64,000 nucleotides of DNA from Opitutia bacterium (GTDB lineage: Bacteria > Verrucomicrobiota > Verrucomicrobiia > Opitutales > Opitutaceae), in NCBI GenBank assembly GCA_016187925.1, contig JACPIS010000001.1, forward strand, positions 186,001 to 250,000, written 5' to 3'. Shown one piece after another: positions 50,441-60,770 of the stretch; position 1 is the stretch's first letter; each line of letters starts with the position of its first letter. The notes below the pieces were generated by a model that made no database searches, was not told the DNA's origin, and saw nothing but the letters and a program-made list of their open reading frames with translations. The position numbers were made by a program, and so were the translations under genes.

Positions 50441-51193
50441 ATGAGTCGCGAGATGTGTTACCGCTGCTTCTGGCCGAAGAATCTCTGCTGGTGTCCGACG
50501 CTCCAACCGATGGAGACGCGGACGCATTTCGTGTTCCTGATGCACCCGAAGGAATTCAAGCAGGAGAAGGCGGGCACCGGCCGCCTGACGCACCTCTGCC
50601 TGCCGAACAGCGCCATCCACATGGGCATGGCCTTCGACGACGATGCGGACGTGCAGGCGCTGATCGCCGACCCGCGGAATTATCCTGTGCTGCTCTATCC
50701 CGGCAAAGAGGCCCTGAATCTCTCCGAGGCGCTCACGCCGACGGGCGCGGCGGTGCCGGCTTTCGCGACCCTGCGGGCGGTGCTGCGCGAGCGGCGGCTG
50801 GTCGTGTTCATCCTCGACGCCACATGGAGTGGCGCGCGCAAAATGCTCCGCCTGAGCCCGGGCCTGCAACGGCTGCCGCGCATCATGTTCACGCCCGCCG
50901 CGCCGAGCCGCTTCGTCATCAAGCAGCAGCCGGCGGAAGGCTGCCTCTCCACACTCGAGGCCACGCACGAGCTGCTGACCGTGCTCGAGCGCACCGGGCT
51001 CGACCGTTATGCGCTGCCCGGGCAGCTGCTCGGGATTTTCCAGAAGATGCAGGACTACCAGATCGCGTGCGCTGCCGATCCGACGCGCCCGGGTTACCGG
51101 CGCAAACCCTACAAGACGCCCGCCGAGCGCACGGCGCCGCAAGGCCGCAGCGGCTCGCGTCGCGAAGGTTACCTGAAGAAACCGGCGAGCTGA
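50441..51193 (+). CDS. DTW-domain tRNA-uridine aminocarboxypropyltransferase
   Basis: 250 residues. CYRCFWPKNLCWCPTLQPME gives the N-terminal zinc-binding Cys set, TRTHFVFLMHPKEFKQEKAG and VVFILDATWSGARKMLRLSP hold the DxTW-type motif; the family (TapT/DTWD) makes acp3U in tRNA using SAM. A basic C-terminus follows. ATG 50441. Divergent from the RhlE-like gene. Confidence 0.88.
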   Translation: MSREMCYRCFWPKNLCWCPTLQPMETRTHFVFLMHPKEFKQEKAGTGRLTHLCLPNSAIHMGMAFDDDADVQALIADPRNYPVLLYPGKEALNLSEALTPTGAAVPAFATLRAVLRERRLVVFILDATWSGARKMLRLSPGLQRLPRIMFTPAAPSRFVIKQQPAEGCLSTLEATHELLTVLERTGLDRYALPGQLLGIFQKMQDYQIACAADPTRPGYRRKPYKTPAERTAPQGRSGSRREGYLKKPAS

Positions 51194-51317
51194 GTCGCGA
51201 CCCGGCCACCGAATGTAGGGCCGTACCTTGTGAGCGGCCTCGTGTTGCCGGAGGCGCGCACGCAAGTCCTGCGAGGAAAGCGGACGCTTGGAGTCCGTCA
51301 GATAACGGCGGCCGATT

Positions 51318-51372
51318 GGTAGGGCGAACCGTTCCCGGTGAGCCGCGGCTCGGCGGGACGCCTCGCCCTACC
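51318..51372. repeat. GGTAGGG palindromic repeat, copy 5
   Basis: GGTAGGGCGAACC at 51318-51330 with CGCCCTACC ending 51372; an inner GTGAGCCGC / GCGGCTCG pair. Interior matches the 1330 copy more than the others. It accounts for about a quarter of the 220 bases between the DTW gene and S4 gene; the rest shows nothing. Confidence 0.83.
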
Positions 51373-51413
51373 CAAGACGCAGCGCCGCGCACGTTGGTTT
51401 TCGGATGGCGCGC

Positions 51414-51653
51414 TCAGGCACCGACCTTCACGAGCAGCGTCTCGCCGTGGTAGGTGATGCGGTCGCCGGACATGATCTTCTTGCGCTTCTGCGTCTCGAC
51501 GGCGCCGTTGAGCTCGACGAGGCCATTGGCGATGACCTGCTTGGCCTCGCCGCCGCTCTCGGTGAGGCCGGCGAACTTCAGCAGTTGGCAAAGCTCGATG
51601 GGCTCCTCGCGCACGAAGACGACCCGCGAGGGTGAGGGAGTGGTTGCGCTCAT
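51414..51653 (-). CDS. S4-like RNA-binding protein
   Basis: 79 residues. PIELCQLLKFAGLTESGGEA, KQVIANGLVELNGAVETQKR, KKIMSGDRITYHGETLLVKV is the S4/YbcJ-type alpha-L RNA-binding fold, small and single-domain. Last gene of a tight operon yqeY-FKBP-S4 (gaps of 3 and 4 bases). Probable role in ribosome or RNA handling. Confidence 0.9.
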   Translation of the reverse strand: MSATTPSPSRVVFVREEPIELCQLLKFAGLTESGGEAKQVIANGLVELNGAVETQKRKKIMSGDRITYHGETLLVKVGA

Positions 51654-51657
51654 GGGC

Positions 51658-51990
51658 TTAACCGATGCCGAGCAGCTCGACTTCGAAGACGAGCGTGGCG
51701 TTCGGCGGGATGGCGCCGGGGAAGCCGCGCTGGCCGTAGGCGAGGTGCGGCGGGATGGTGAGCTTGACCTTGTCGCCGATGACCATCGTCGCGACGCCTT
51801 GGTCCCAGCCGCCGATGACTTGCCCCATGCCGAGCGCGAAGGTGAAGGGCTCGTCGCGGTCGACGGAGCTGTCGAATTTCTGCCCGCTGGTCAGCCAGCC
51901 GGTGTAGTGGACGGTGACCAGGTCGCCCTTGCGCGGGGCGGCGCCTTGGCCGGTGACGAGCTTCTCGATCTGGAGTTCCTGGGCGGACAT
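51658..51990 (-). CDS. FKBP-type peptidyl-prolyl cis-trans isomerase
   Basis: 110 residues, one FKBP domain: [80 protein letters not shown]. All active-site positions ([20 protein letters not shown]) are kept. No signal peptide, so cytosolic. In operon with yqeY. Confidence 0.94.
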   Translation of the reverse strand: MSAQELQIEKLVTGQGAAPRKGDLVTVHYTGWLTSGQKFDSSVDRDEPFTFALGMGQVIGGWDQGVATMVIGDKVKLTIPPHLAYGQRGFPGAIPPNATLVFEVELLGIG

Positions 51991-51993
51991 GGG

Positions 51994-52443
51994 TCAGGGC
52001 AGCTTGGACTGGATGAGTTTGCTGACGGCGCCGAAGTCGATGAGCGCCGCCTCGGGGCGCTGCTTGAGCGCGCCGATGACCTTGCCCATTTCCTTCTTCG
52101 AGGTGGCGCCGGTGGCGGCGATGACCTCGGCGACGAGCGCCTCGAGCTTGGCGGGCTCCAGGCCCTTGGGCAGGTATTTCTCGAGCACGGCGATCTCGGC
52201 GGTGTTGGCGGCGACGAGGTCGGCGCGGCCGCCCTTCTCGAACTCAGTGCGCGCGTCGGAGAGGTTCTTGACGGCCTTGCGCAACGCGGTGATGGCGAGC
52301 GCGTCGTCGATGGGCTTGTTCGTGTCCATGGCGGCGCGCTGGATGGCGGCGTCCATGGTGCGGAGCGCGGTGGCGGTGCCCGAGTCACGGGCCTTCATGG
52401 CGGTGATGATGTCGGCACGGATGGTTTCGTAGAGGGAAGACAT
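51994..52443 (-). CDS. yqeY: GatB/YqeY domain protein
   Basis: 149 residues. MSSLYETIRADIITAMKARD, RKAVKNLSDARTEFEKGGRA, LEKYLPKGLEPAKLEALVAE, SKKEMGKVIGALKQRPEAAL, SKLIQSKLP is the YqeY pattern, a relative of the tail domain of GatB that probably binds tRNA. First gene of the operon with the FKBP and S4 genes. ATG 52443. Confidence 0.92.
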   Translation of the reverse strand: MSSLYETIRADIITAMKARDSGTATALRTMDAAIQRAAMDTNKPIDDALAITALRKAVKNLSDARTEFEKGGRADLVAANTAEIAVLEKYLPKGLEPAKLEALVAEVIAATGATSKKEMGKVIGALKQRPEAALIDFGAVSKLIQSKLP

Positions 52444-52474
52444 GTCAGTCGGAGACAATGCCCGCCGGACGGTG

Positions 52475-52499
52475 TGTGACAAGGGGCGAGTTCGTCACA
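52475..52499. repeat. TGTGAC-N13-GTCACA inverted repeat
   Basis: TGTGAC at 52475-52480 and GTCACA at 52494-52499 lie in the divergent gap between yqeY and the MazE-like antitoxin gene (52568). May be an operator for the toxin-antitoxin pair or a repeat remnant. Confidence 0.35.
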
Positions 52500-52567
52500 G
52501 CGGGAAGACTTGTCGGCCGGACGGAAAAACGGCTTGCCGGGGCCAACGTCATACATAGTTTGACGGC

Positions 52568-52795
52568 ATGATCAAACGCATCACCAAGGTCGGCAACTCG
52601 CAGGGCATCATGCTGGACGCGGCCCTGATGGATCTCGCGCGCCTGAAGGTCGGCGACGAGGTGAACATCACCGTGCACGAGGGCGGCGCGATCTACCTGA
52701 CGCCCGTGCGGCCCGTGGTGACGCCGGAGGAGGTCACACGCGCCATCGGAGTCGTAATGAAAGATTACAAGCGCACCATGCAGAAGCTCGCATGA
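52568..52795 (+). CDS. AbrB/MazE-type antitoxin
   Basis: 75 residues. IKRITKVGNSQGIMLDAALM, DLARLKVGDEVNITVHEGGA is the swapped-hairpin AbrB/MazE fold that binds the operator; the C-terminal part (TPEEVTRAIGVVMKDYKRTM) is the likely toxin-neutralising region. Overlaps the Doc-type toxin start by 4 bases (ATGA). Confidence 0.9.
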   Translation: MIKRITKVGNSQGIMLDAALMDLARLKVGDEVNITVHEGGAIYLTPVRPVVTPEEVTRAIGVVMKDYKRTMQKLA

Positions 52796-53211
52796 ATGCG
52801 ACGCCGGACAACTGCTTCCACCTGACCGTGGACATCGTGGTCGGGACACACGCGGCAGCGATCGAGGGTTTCGGCGGCTCGCTCGGTTTGCGCGACCGGG
52901 CGCTGCTGGAATCGGCGGTGGCCGCGCCGCAGGCGACCTATGGCGGCCTATCCGTCTATGCCGACCTCACCGAAGTGGCGGCGGCCTACCTGTTCTACCT
53001 GTGTCGCAACCATCCGTTCATCGATGGCAACAAGCGCGCCGCGCTCGGCGCGTGTTTGGTTTTTCTGCGACTGAACGGCATAGAGCCCGCCCCCGACGGC
53101 CCCGACTGGGAGGCCCTGACGCTGGATGTCGCCGCCTCGCGGCTCGACCGCGACCAGACGACGGTGCGGCTGCGCGCACTGGTGCCGAAGGCGAAAAAGC
53201 GAAAGCGCTGA
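52792..53211 (+). CDS. Doc/death-on-curing family toxin
   Basis: 139 residues. HPFIDGNKRAALGACLVFLR is the Fic/Doc motif HxFx(D/N)GNKR, here HPFIDGNKR, so the phosphotransfer or AMPylation site is intact. GGSLGLRDRALLESAVAAPQ is the typical Doc N-terminal helix. Doc phosphorylates EF-Tu in P1. Here its partner antitoxin is AbrB/MazE-like rather than Phd. Confidence 0.92.
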   Translation: MNATPDNCFHLTVDIVVGTHAAAIEGFGGSLGLRDRALLESAVAAPQATYGGLSVYADLTEVAAAYLFYLCRNHPFIDGNKRAALGACLVFLRLNGIEPAPDGPDWEALTLDVAASRLDRDQTTVRLRALVPKAKKRKR

Positions 53212-53228
53212 CGCGCCGGCGCCGCGCG

Positions 53229-54122
53229 TCAGCCGAGCAGCGTCAGCACGATGCCGGTGAGCACGCCGATGACGGCGGGCAGCTTTTGCAGGCCGTTCTT
53301 CTCGCCGTAGAGCCAGAGTCCGCCCGCGAAGGCGACCAGAATGCTGCCGCGGCGGAGGCTGGAGACGATCGAGACGAGGGCGTCGGGATGCCGGAGCGCA
53401 TCAAAATACAGGAAATCCGCCACCAGCAGGCCGAAGGAGACGACCAGGATGCTCCAGCGCCAGTGAAAGGTGTGGCGCGGCCAGAGCCGGAATTTCCACG
53501 CGAGCGCGAGCGTGAGGAAGATCAGCGCGAGGTAGATGACGAACCACGCCTGCACGGTCGCGGCGCTGAAGCCCTGGCGGCCCAGCAGAAACTTGTCGTA
53601 GAGGCCGCTGCATGCGCCGAGCAGTGTGCCGGTCAGCAGCCAGCCGATCCACTTGTCGCGGTGGAAATGGATGCCCTCCTTCACGCCGGCGAGCGACAGG
53701 CCGACGAACGACGCGAGCGTGATGACCACGCCGAGCATCTGCAGCCAGGTCGGGCGCTCGGCGAGCACGAGCAGCGCGCCGCATAGCGTCCACATCGGGC
53801 CGGTGGCGCGGATGGGCGAGGCGAGCGACACCGGCAGGTGTTTCACCGCGAAGTAGCTGCAGGTCCACGAGGCGCCGACGAGCAGCGACTTCAGGAAGAG
53901 CTGCAGGTGCTGGAACGGCGTCAACGGTGCGACATGCAGGATCGCCGGCAGCCCGCCGCCGAAATGATCGATGGCGATGAGCAGGCACCAGACGCTCGCG
54001 CTGCAGACATTGGCAAAGAACAACACCGGGAGCACGGCGTTGTCGTGCACGGCGTGCTTCGTTCCGAGGTCGTAGAGACCGAGGAACAGCGCGGAGATCA
54101 GGGCGGCGACGACCCAGGTCAT
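53229..54122 (-). CDS. EamA/DMT superfamily transporter
   Basis: 297 residues with about ten hydrophobic segments in two EamA repeats (1-140 and 150-297), starting MTWVVAALISALFLGLYDLG. GTKHAV, LPVSLASPIRATGPMWTLCG, VVITLASFVGLSLAGV and LVSIVSSLRRGSILVAFAGG are EamA-like. Exporter or importer of small metabolites; substrate unknown. Convergent with the toxin gene 18 bases away. Confidence 0.88.
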   Translation of the reverse strand: MTWVVAALISALFLGLYDLGTKHAVHDNAVLPVLFFANVCSASVWCLLIAIDHFGGGLPAILHVAPLTPFQHLQLFLKSLLVGASWTCSYFAVKHLPVSLASPIRATGPMWTLCGALLVLAERPTWLQMLGVVITLASFVGLSLAGVKEGIHFHRDKWIGWLLTGTLLGACSGLYDKFLLGRQGFSAATVQAWFVIYLALIFLTLALAWKFRLWPRHTFHWRWSILVVSFGLLVADFLYFDALRHPDALVSIVSSLRRGSILVAFAGGLWLYGEKNGLQKLPAVIGVLTGIVLTLLG

Positions 54123-54171
54123 GAAGAGTGTCCGCGTTGCGCGAGCCGGCCGGCTTCACTCCTGACCGTTG

Positions 54172-54246
54172 TCATCGCGCGGTGCGCGCAGCGCGCCGTG
54201 GCGATCCAGCTGGATTGCCTCGTCGCGAAGCTCCTTGCAATGACGG
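54172..54246. repeat. TCATCGCG...GCAATGACGG palindromic repeat
   Basis: GTCATCGCGCGGTGCGCGCA at 54172 is broadly inverse to CGTCGCGAAGCTCCTTGCAATGAC near 54220-54244, with GATCCAGCTGGAT in the centre. It has the form of a common bacterial intergenic repeat (TCATTGCGAGG...CAATGAC). Fills half of the 148-base gap between EamA and tex; single copy here. Confidence 0.65.
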
Positions 54247-54270
54247 GAGGCTGAGTGGATGTGCTCGCGC

Positions 54271-56613
54271 TCACTTCTTCTTGTTCAACGCGGCGGAGAA
54301 CCAGTCGGCGTTGAGCGATTGTGTCGAGCGCGGCAGCGGGGCGGGCGGACGCGGACCGGCGCCCGGACGCGGGCCATTGCGGGCGCGGCCGGACCCCGCA
54401 CCGGCGCCCTGCGGCGTGCGCGGACCGAGTTGCGGGTTGCTGCGCATGGAGAGGGCGATGCGCTGGCGCGGCAGGTCGATCTCGACGACGGTGACGGTGA
54501 CCTTCTGCTGCGGCTTCACGACCTCGGCGGGATCTTTCACGAACGAGTCGGCGAGCTGCGAGACGTGCACAAGGCCGTCCTGGTGCACGCCGATGTCCAC
54601 GAACGCGCCGAACGCCGTCACGTTGGTGACGATGCCGGGCAGCTTCATGCCGGGCTTGAGATCCTCGGGCTTGTTGACGCCTTCCTGGAAGCTGAACGCC
54701 TCGAACTGCTGGCGCGGGTCGCGGCCGGGCTTGGCGAGTTCGGCGAGGATGTCCTTGAGCGTGGGCAGGCCGACGTCGGCCGTGACGTAGCCCTCGGGCT
54801 TGATCCGGGCGCGCAGCTTGGCGTCGCGCACGAGGTCGGCGACGGTGGCGCCGAGGTCGGCGGCCATCTGCTCGACGAGAGCGTAGCGTTCCGGGTGGAC
54901 GGCGCTGCCGTCGAGCGGGTGGGCGGCGTCGCGGATGCGGAGGAAGCCGGCGGCCTGCTCGAAGGCCTTGGGACCGAGGCGCGGCACCTCGCGCAGCTCG
55001 GCGCGCGACTTGAACGGACCCTGTTCGTTGCGGCGCGCGACGATGGCGGCGGCGGTGGCGGAGTTGAGGCCGGAGACGTAGCTCAGCAGCTGTTTCGAGG
55101 CGGTGTTCACCTCGACGCCGACGCCGTTCACGCAGGAGACGACGCGGTCGTCGAGCGTGCGCTTGAGTGCGGGCTGGTCGACATCGTGCTGGTATTGGCC
55201 GACGCCGATGGATTTCGGGTCGAGCTTCACGAGCTCGGCGAGCGGGTCCATGAGGCGGCGGCCGATGGAGACGGCGCCGCGCACGGTGAGGTCGTGCTCG
55301 GGGAACTCTTCGCGGGCGACTTCGCTGGCCGAGTAGATGGAGGCGCCGGACTCGTTGACCATGACGACAGGGATGGACGGCGGCAGGCCGAGCGAGCGGA
55401 CGAAAGCCTCGGTCTCGCGGCCGCCGGTGCCGTTGCCGATGGCGACGGCCTCGACCTTGAAGAACTCGACGAAGCCCTTGAGTTTGTCGCGCGCCTCGGT
55501 GGCGTGGCGGTCGGGGAAGACCACGTCGTTGTGGAGCAGCTTGCCCTGGCGGTCGAGCAGCACGACCTTGCAGCCCGTGCGGAAACCCGGGTCGATGGCG
55601 AGCACGGCCTTCTGCCCGAGCGGCGCGGCGAGCAGGAGTTCGCGGAGATTCTCGGCGAAGACCTTGATGGCGGCCTCGTCGGCGCGCTTCTTCGAGTCGA
55701 GGCGCATCTCCGTCTCCATCGCGGGCGCGAGCAGGCGCTTGAAGGCGTCCAGCGCGGCGAGACGCACCTGATCGGCGGCGGGCGACTTGCCCTTCACGAA
55801 CAGCGACTCGACCACGGCCTGGCCCGCGAGTTCGTCCGGCAGCGTGATGCGCATGATGAGGAACGACTCGCTCTCGCCGCGGCGCATGGCGAGGATGCGG
55901 TGCGAGGGCGCCTTGGCCAGCGGCTCGCTCCAGTCGAAGTAATCCTTGAACTTCGCTCCCTCGGCCTCCTTGCCGTAAAGCACCTTCGACGAGATGACGG
56001 CCTGCTCACGGTAAACGACGCGCAGGCGCTCGCGCGCGAGGGAGTCGTCGCTCATGCGCTCGGCGAGGATATCGCGCGCGCCGGCGAGGGCGTCGTCGGC
56101 CGACTCGATCTTGCCCTTGGTGTTCTTGCCGTCGTCGAGCGTGAACTCGCGGCCGACATAAGCGGCCGCCGCGGCGGCGACGTCGGTGACGGGATCCTGC
56201 GCCCAGAGCAGGTCGGCGAGCGGTTCGAGGCCCTTCTCCTTGGCGATGGTGGCGCGCGTGCGCTTCTTCGGGCGGAATGGCAGGTAGACGTCCTCGAGCT
56301 TCGTGAGCGTCTCGGCGGCGGCAATGGCCTGCTCCAGCGCGGGCGTGAGCAGGTTGCGCTCCTGCAGCGAGGCGAGGATGCTGGCGCGACGTTCGTCCAT
56401 CTGCGCGAGCTGTTCGAGGCGGTCGCGGATGGCGGTGACCTGCACCTCGTCGAGTTCGCCGGTGACCTCCTTGCGGTAGCGGGAAATGAAGGGCACGGTG
56501 GCGCCTTCCTTCAGCAGCTGGGCGGTCGCGGCGACCTGGTGGACCTTGAGTTTCAGCTCCTGCGCGAGCAGCAGCACGTGATCGGGATTGGGCAGTTCCG
56601 GAGTGGCGGACAT
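54271..56613 (-). CDS. tex: Tex-family RNA-binding transcription accessory protein
   Basis: 780 residues. N-terminal Tex/HTH region (about 1-330) with KEGATVPFISRYRKEVTGEL; YqgF-like RNase H domain (about 325-470, LAIDPGFRTGCKVVLLDRQG, AIGNGTGGRETEAFVR, NESGASIYSASEVAREEFPE); helix-hairpin-helix domains (ISIGRRLMDPLAELVKLDPK, SYVSGLNSATAAAIVARRNE); S1 domain near the C-terminus (KLPGIVTNVTAFGAFVDIGV). Nucleic-acid-binding factor tied to transcription and stress. The ATG at 56613 (MSATPELPNPD) is chosen over an extension to 56760. Confidence 0.96.
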   Translation of the reverse strand: MSATPELPNPDHVLLLAQELKLKVHQVAATAQLLKEGATVPFISRYRKEVTGELDEVQVTAIRDRLEQLAQMDERRASILASLQERNLLTPALEQAIAAAETLTKLEDVYLPFRPKKRTRATIAKEKGLEPLADLLWAQDPVTDVAAAAAAYVGREFTLDDGKNTKGKIESADDALAGARDILAERMSDDSLARERLRVVYREQAVISSKVLYGKEAEGAKFKDYFDWSEPLAKAPSHRILAMRRGESESFLIMRITLPDELAGQAVVESLFVKGKSPAADQVRLAALDAFKRLLAPAMETEMRLDSKKRADEAAIKVFAENLRELLLAAPLGQKAVLAIDPGFRTGCKVVLLDRQGKLLHNDVVFPDRHATEARDKLKGFVEFFKVEAVAIGNGTGGRETEAFVRSLGLPPSIPVVMVNESGASIYSASEVAREEFPEHDLTVRGAVSIGRRLMDPLAELVKLDPKSIGVGQYQHDVDQPALKRTLDDRVVSCVNGVGVEVNTASKQLLSYVSGLNSATAAAIVARRNEQGPFKSRAELREVPRLGPKAFEQAAGFLRIRDAAHPLDGSAVHPERYALVEQMAADLGATVADLVRDAKLRARIKPEGYVTADVGLPTLKDILAELAKPGRDPRQQFEAFSFQEGVNKPEDLKPGMKLPGIVTNVTAFGAFVDIGVHQDGLVHVSQLADSFVKDPAEVVKPQQKVTVTVVEIDLPRQRIALSMRSNPQLGPRTPQGAGAGSGRARNGPRPGAGPRPPAPLPRSTQSLNADWFSAALNKKK

Positions 56614-56713
56614 CGAGGGAAACGATGAGTCCAACGCCGGCCCGACCCCGGGCAAGGGCAAAGTCACCGGAATGGCTTCGGCCGGCAGCGGAACCGATCT
56701 ACCATCCCGGATA

Positions 56714-57190
56714 TCAGGCCACCGCGGCGATGCGCGACTCGGTCTTCCGGCCGCCGACATCGAGCAGAAGCGTGTCGCCCTGCTTCTTGCCGACGAGTTG
56801 CCGGCCGAGCGGGGATTGCGGCGTGATCACCATCACGGTGCGCCCGTCGTATTCGATCTCCGTGCCGCCGGCGCGCGGACCCATGAGGTAGTAGGTCGGC
56901 TTGCCCTTCGCCTCGAGGGTAACGAGCGCGCCGAGCGCGATGGGCTCGTCCGGAGCAAGGTCGCGGGCCGCCAGCGCGGCGAACTGGGCGACGGCGAGCG
57001 CGGCCTCCTCGGCGGCCTTGGACTGGCCGTGCGCGAGATAGGAGGCCTCCAGGCCGCGCGTGTCGTACTTGTCCTCGGCCTTGTTCTCGTCGTCGGTTGC
57101 CTCGGCGTGGGTGGCCAGGGCAGCGCGAGTCAGGAAGGTGACCTCGTCTTGCAGCCGGGTGATGATTTTCTCCAACAAAACGCGTTTCAT
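56714..57190 (-). CDS. GreA/GreB-like transcription elongation factor
   Basis: 158 residues. An N-terminal helical part with TDDENKAEDKYDTRGLEASY and a C-terminal Gre FKBP-like domain (IALGALVTLEAKGKPTYYLM, TEIEYDGRTVMVITPQSPLG, LVGKKQGDTLLLDVGGRKTE). In GreA the tip of the coiled coil carries Asp/Glu that reach the polymerase active site; TDDENKAED provides acidic residues but the coiled coil is atypical, so this is the separate GreAB group. Role: transcript cleavage or pausing, by homology. Confidence 0.85.
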   Translation of the reverse strand: MKRVLLEKIITRLQDEVTFLTRAALATHAEATDDENKAEDKYDTRGLEASYLAHGQSKAAEEAALAVAQFAALAARDLAPDEPIALGALVTLEAKGKPTYYLMGPRAGGTEIEYDGRTVMVITPQSPLGRQLVGKKQGDTLLLDVGGRKTESRIAAVA

Positions 57191-57244
57191 CGCGGGGATA
57201 AGCGGGCATTCACGGGGAACGCGCGGCAATGTTCAATCTGTTAA

Positions 57245-57784
57245 TCAGCCCTGGGGCGGACGGGCTGTTTGGGTGGCGCGCACGAACTCGTGCAATGAAG
57301 CGCGGAGACCGGCCACGACGGCCGGGTCGGTCGCGAGTCCGCCCGTCGGCAGCGGCTTGCCGCGCACGGGCAGGGTGAGCGACGCCTCGGGCACCACGCG
57401 GGCCGACATGGTGCGCAGTGTCTCGGCGAGTGATGCATGGGCGTGCGTCGAGTAGGGCGAGGCGTTGAGCAAGGCGACGGGCTTGTCGACGATCTCGACG
57501 CCGCCCACGAGCCAATCGAGTGCGTTCTTCAGCGAGCCCGGGACGCCGTGGGCGTATTCCGGGCTGCAGATGAGCAGACCGTCCGCCGTGCGCACGCGCT
57601 CGCGCCACTCGAGCACGGAGGGGATGGGCTCGGCTTCGCGGTCGGCGTTGAAATGCGGCAGGTCGCCCAGTCCGGCGAACAACTCGACGCTTACGTCCGC
57701 CGGCGCGAGGCGCGCGGCGAGTTCGAGCAACGCGGTGTTGATCGACGCAGCGCGCAGGCTGCCCGAGATGGCGAGGAGTTTCAT
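57245..57784 (-). CDS. NADPH-dependent FMN reductase
   Basis: 179 residues. LAISGSLRAASINTALLELA (FMN phosphate loop), LLICSPEYAHGVPGSLKNAL, DWLVGGVEIVDKPVALLNAS is the NADPH-dependent FMN reductase/azoreductase-like flavodoxin fold. Likely reduces FMN or quinones; specific role unknown. A palindromic repeat follows the start on the upstream side (57799-57826). Confidence 0.9.
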   Translation of the reverse strand: MKLLAISGSLRAASINTALLELAARLAPADVSVELFAGLGDLPHFNADREAEPIPSVLEWRERVRTADGLLICSPEYAHGVPGSLKNALDWLVGGVEIVDKPVALLNASPYSTHAHASLAETLRTMSARVVPEASLTLPVRGKPLPTGGLATDPAVVAGLRASLHEFVRATQTARPPQG

Positions 57785-57798
57785 GGCGCGAACCTCCG

Positions 57799-57826
57799 GC
57801 CCGCCTTCGCCAAGGCTACGGCGGGC
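57799..57826. repeat. GCCCGCC...GGCGGGC repeat
   Basis: GCCCGCC, 14 bases (TTCGCCAAGGCTAC), GGCGGGC. The core wording TTCGCCAAGGCTACGGCGGG is typical of a common intergenic repeat (from memory). Between the FMN reductase start and the oligopeptidase stop. Confidence 0.65.
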
Positions 57827-57866
57827 TTCGCGTGAGAACCGGAAAGAACCCCTCGCAGGACTGGCA

Positions 57867-59987
<2,121 letters not shown>

Positions 59988-60027
59988 GGGGGTGAACGAA
60001 GATCAGGGCGCGAAACGGAGACCGCGC

Positions 60028-60714
60028 TCAGGGTTTGCGGACGGGTTTGGGCGAGGGAAGCTCGATGCGCGCGGTGAAATTCATCAGGCGCTCGCGCAGG
60101 ATTTCGTTTTCCTGTTCGGGCGTCTTCTGGAAGACGCTCTTCTGGGTCACGCGCTCGGCGAGTTCGATGCTCACGACGAAGACCCGGCCGTCGCGCACGA
60201 AGAGCAGGTTGCCGCGCTTGGCGACCGCGGGAGTGTCGCCCGGGGTGTCGAGGATGCTGTTCTTGTTCTCGAAGAACGAGCCGCCGGGCAGGAGCATGTA
60301 CGCCAGCAGCGCGCCGTCGCGCAGGTCGGGCACGTAGAAGCTCGCCTCGACCTTGGCGCCGGGAAAGCGGTTCGAGAAATCCGTCGCGACGTAGTTGGCG
60401 AAGAAGAAGGCGAGAAACTCCTTGGTGCCGCGCGTCTCAAATTCCCATTTGAGCGACACGTCGAGCGGGATGCACGCGAGGCTGATGTGCGTCCCGACGC
60501 CGTCGTCGAAGATGACCACGTTTTCCGTATCCTGAATTTCGCCGCCCAGCTCGGGCAGCACGGGGATGCGCACGCGGTAGAATCCGCCCGGCGGGGCGTA
60601 GTAATCCCCGGTCACCTTGCCGAAGAGTCCGGGTAGGGCCGGCGCTTCCGACTGGCTGAACGCCGTCAGTCCGAGCAGAGCGGCGGCGGCGAGGGTGGCG
60701 AAGCGGACCAGCAT
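60028..60714 (-). CDS. secreted protein of unknown function
   Basis: 228 residues with a signal peptide (LVRFATLAAAALLGLTAFSQ). The mature part PGLFGKVTGDYYAPPGGFYR, VRIPVLPELGGEIQDTENVV, ISLACIPLDVSLKWEFETRG and TKEFLAFFFANYVATDFSNR has no domain I recognise. A C-terminal acidic helix (QKTPEQENEILRERLMNFTA) follows. Start ATG 60714. Lies 56 bases from the rsmA stop on the same strand. Confidence 0.75.
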   Translation of the reverse strand: MLVRFATLAAAALLGLTAFSQSEAPALPGLFGKVTGDYYAPPGGFYRVRIPVLPELGGEIQDTENVVIFDDGVGTHISLACIPLDVSLKWEFETRGTKEFLAFFFANYVATDFSNRFPGAKVEASFYVPDLRDGALLAYMLLPGGSFFENKNSILDTPGDTPAVAKRGNLLFVRDGRVFVVSIELAERVTQKSVFQKTPEQENEILRERLMNFTARIELPSPKPVRKP

Positions 60715-60770
60715 GGGGAAAGCCCTGACTCTGCGAAGGGCGGCGGAAATTTCAAGCGCAGGCACGCGGC

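Noticed and set aside
48857-51265. An 802-codon minus-strand frame across the RhlE-like and DTW genes
   Set aside because: It is the out-of-frame image of the RhlE-like gene joined to the antisense of the DTW gene.
54259-56628. A 789-codon plus-strand frame opposite tex
   Set aside because: Antisense to tex, whose full domain order is present on the minus strand.
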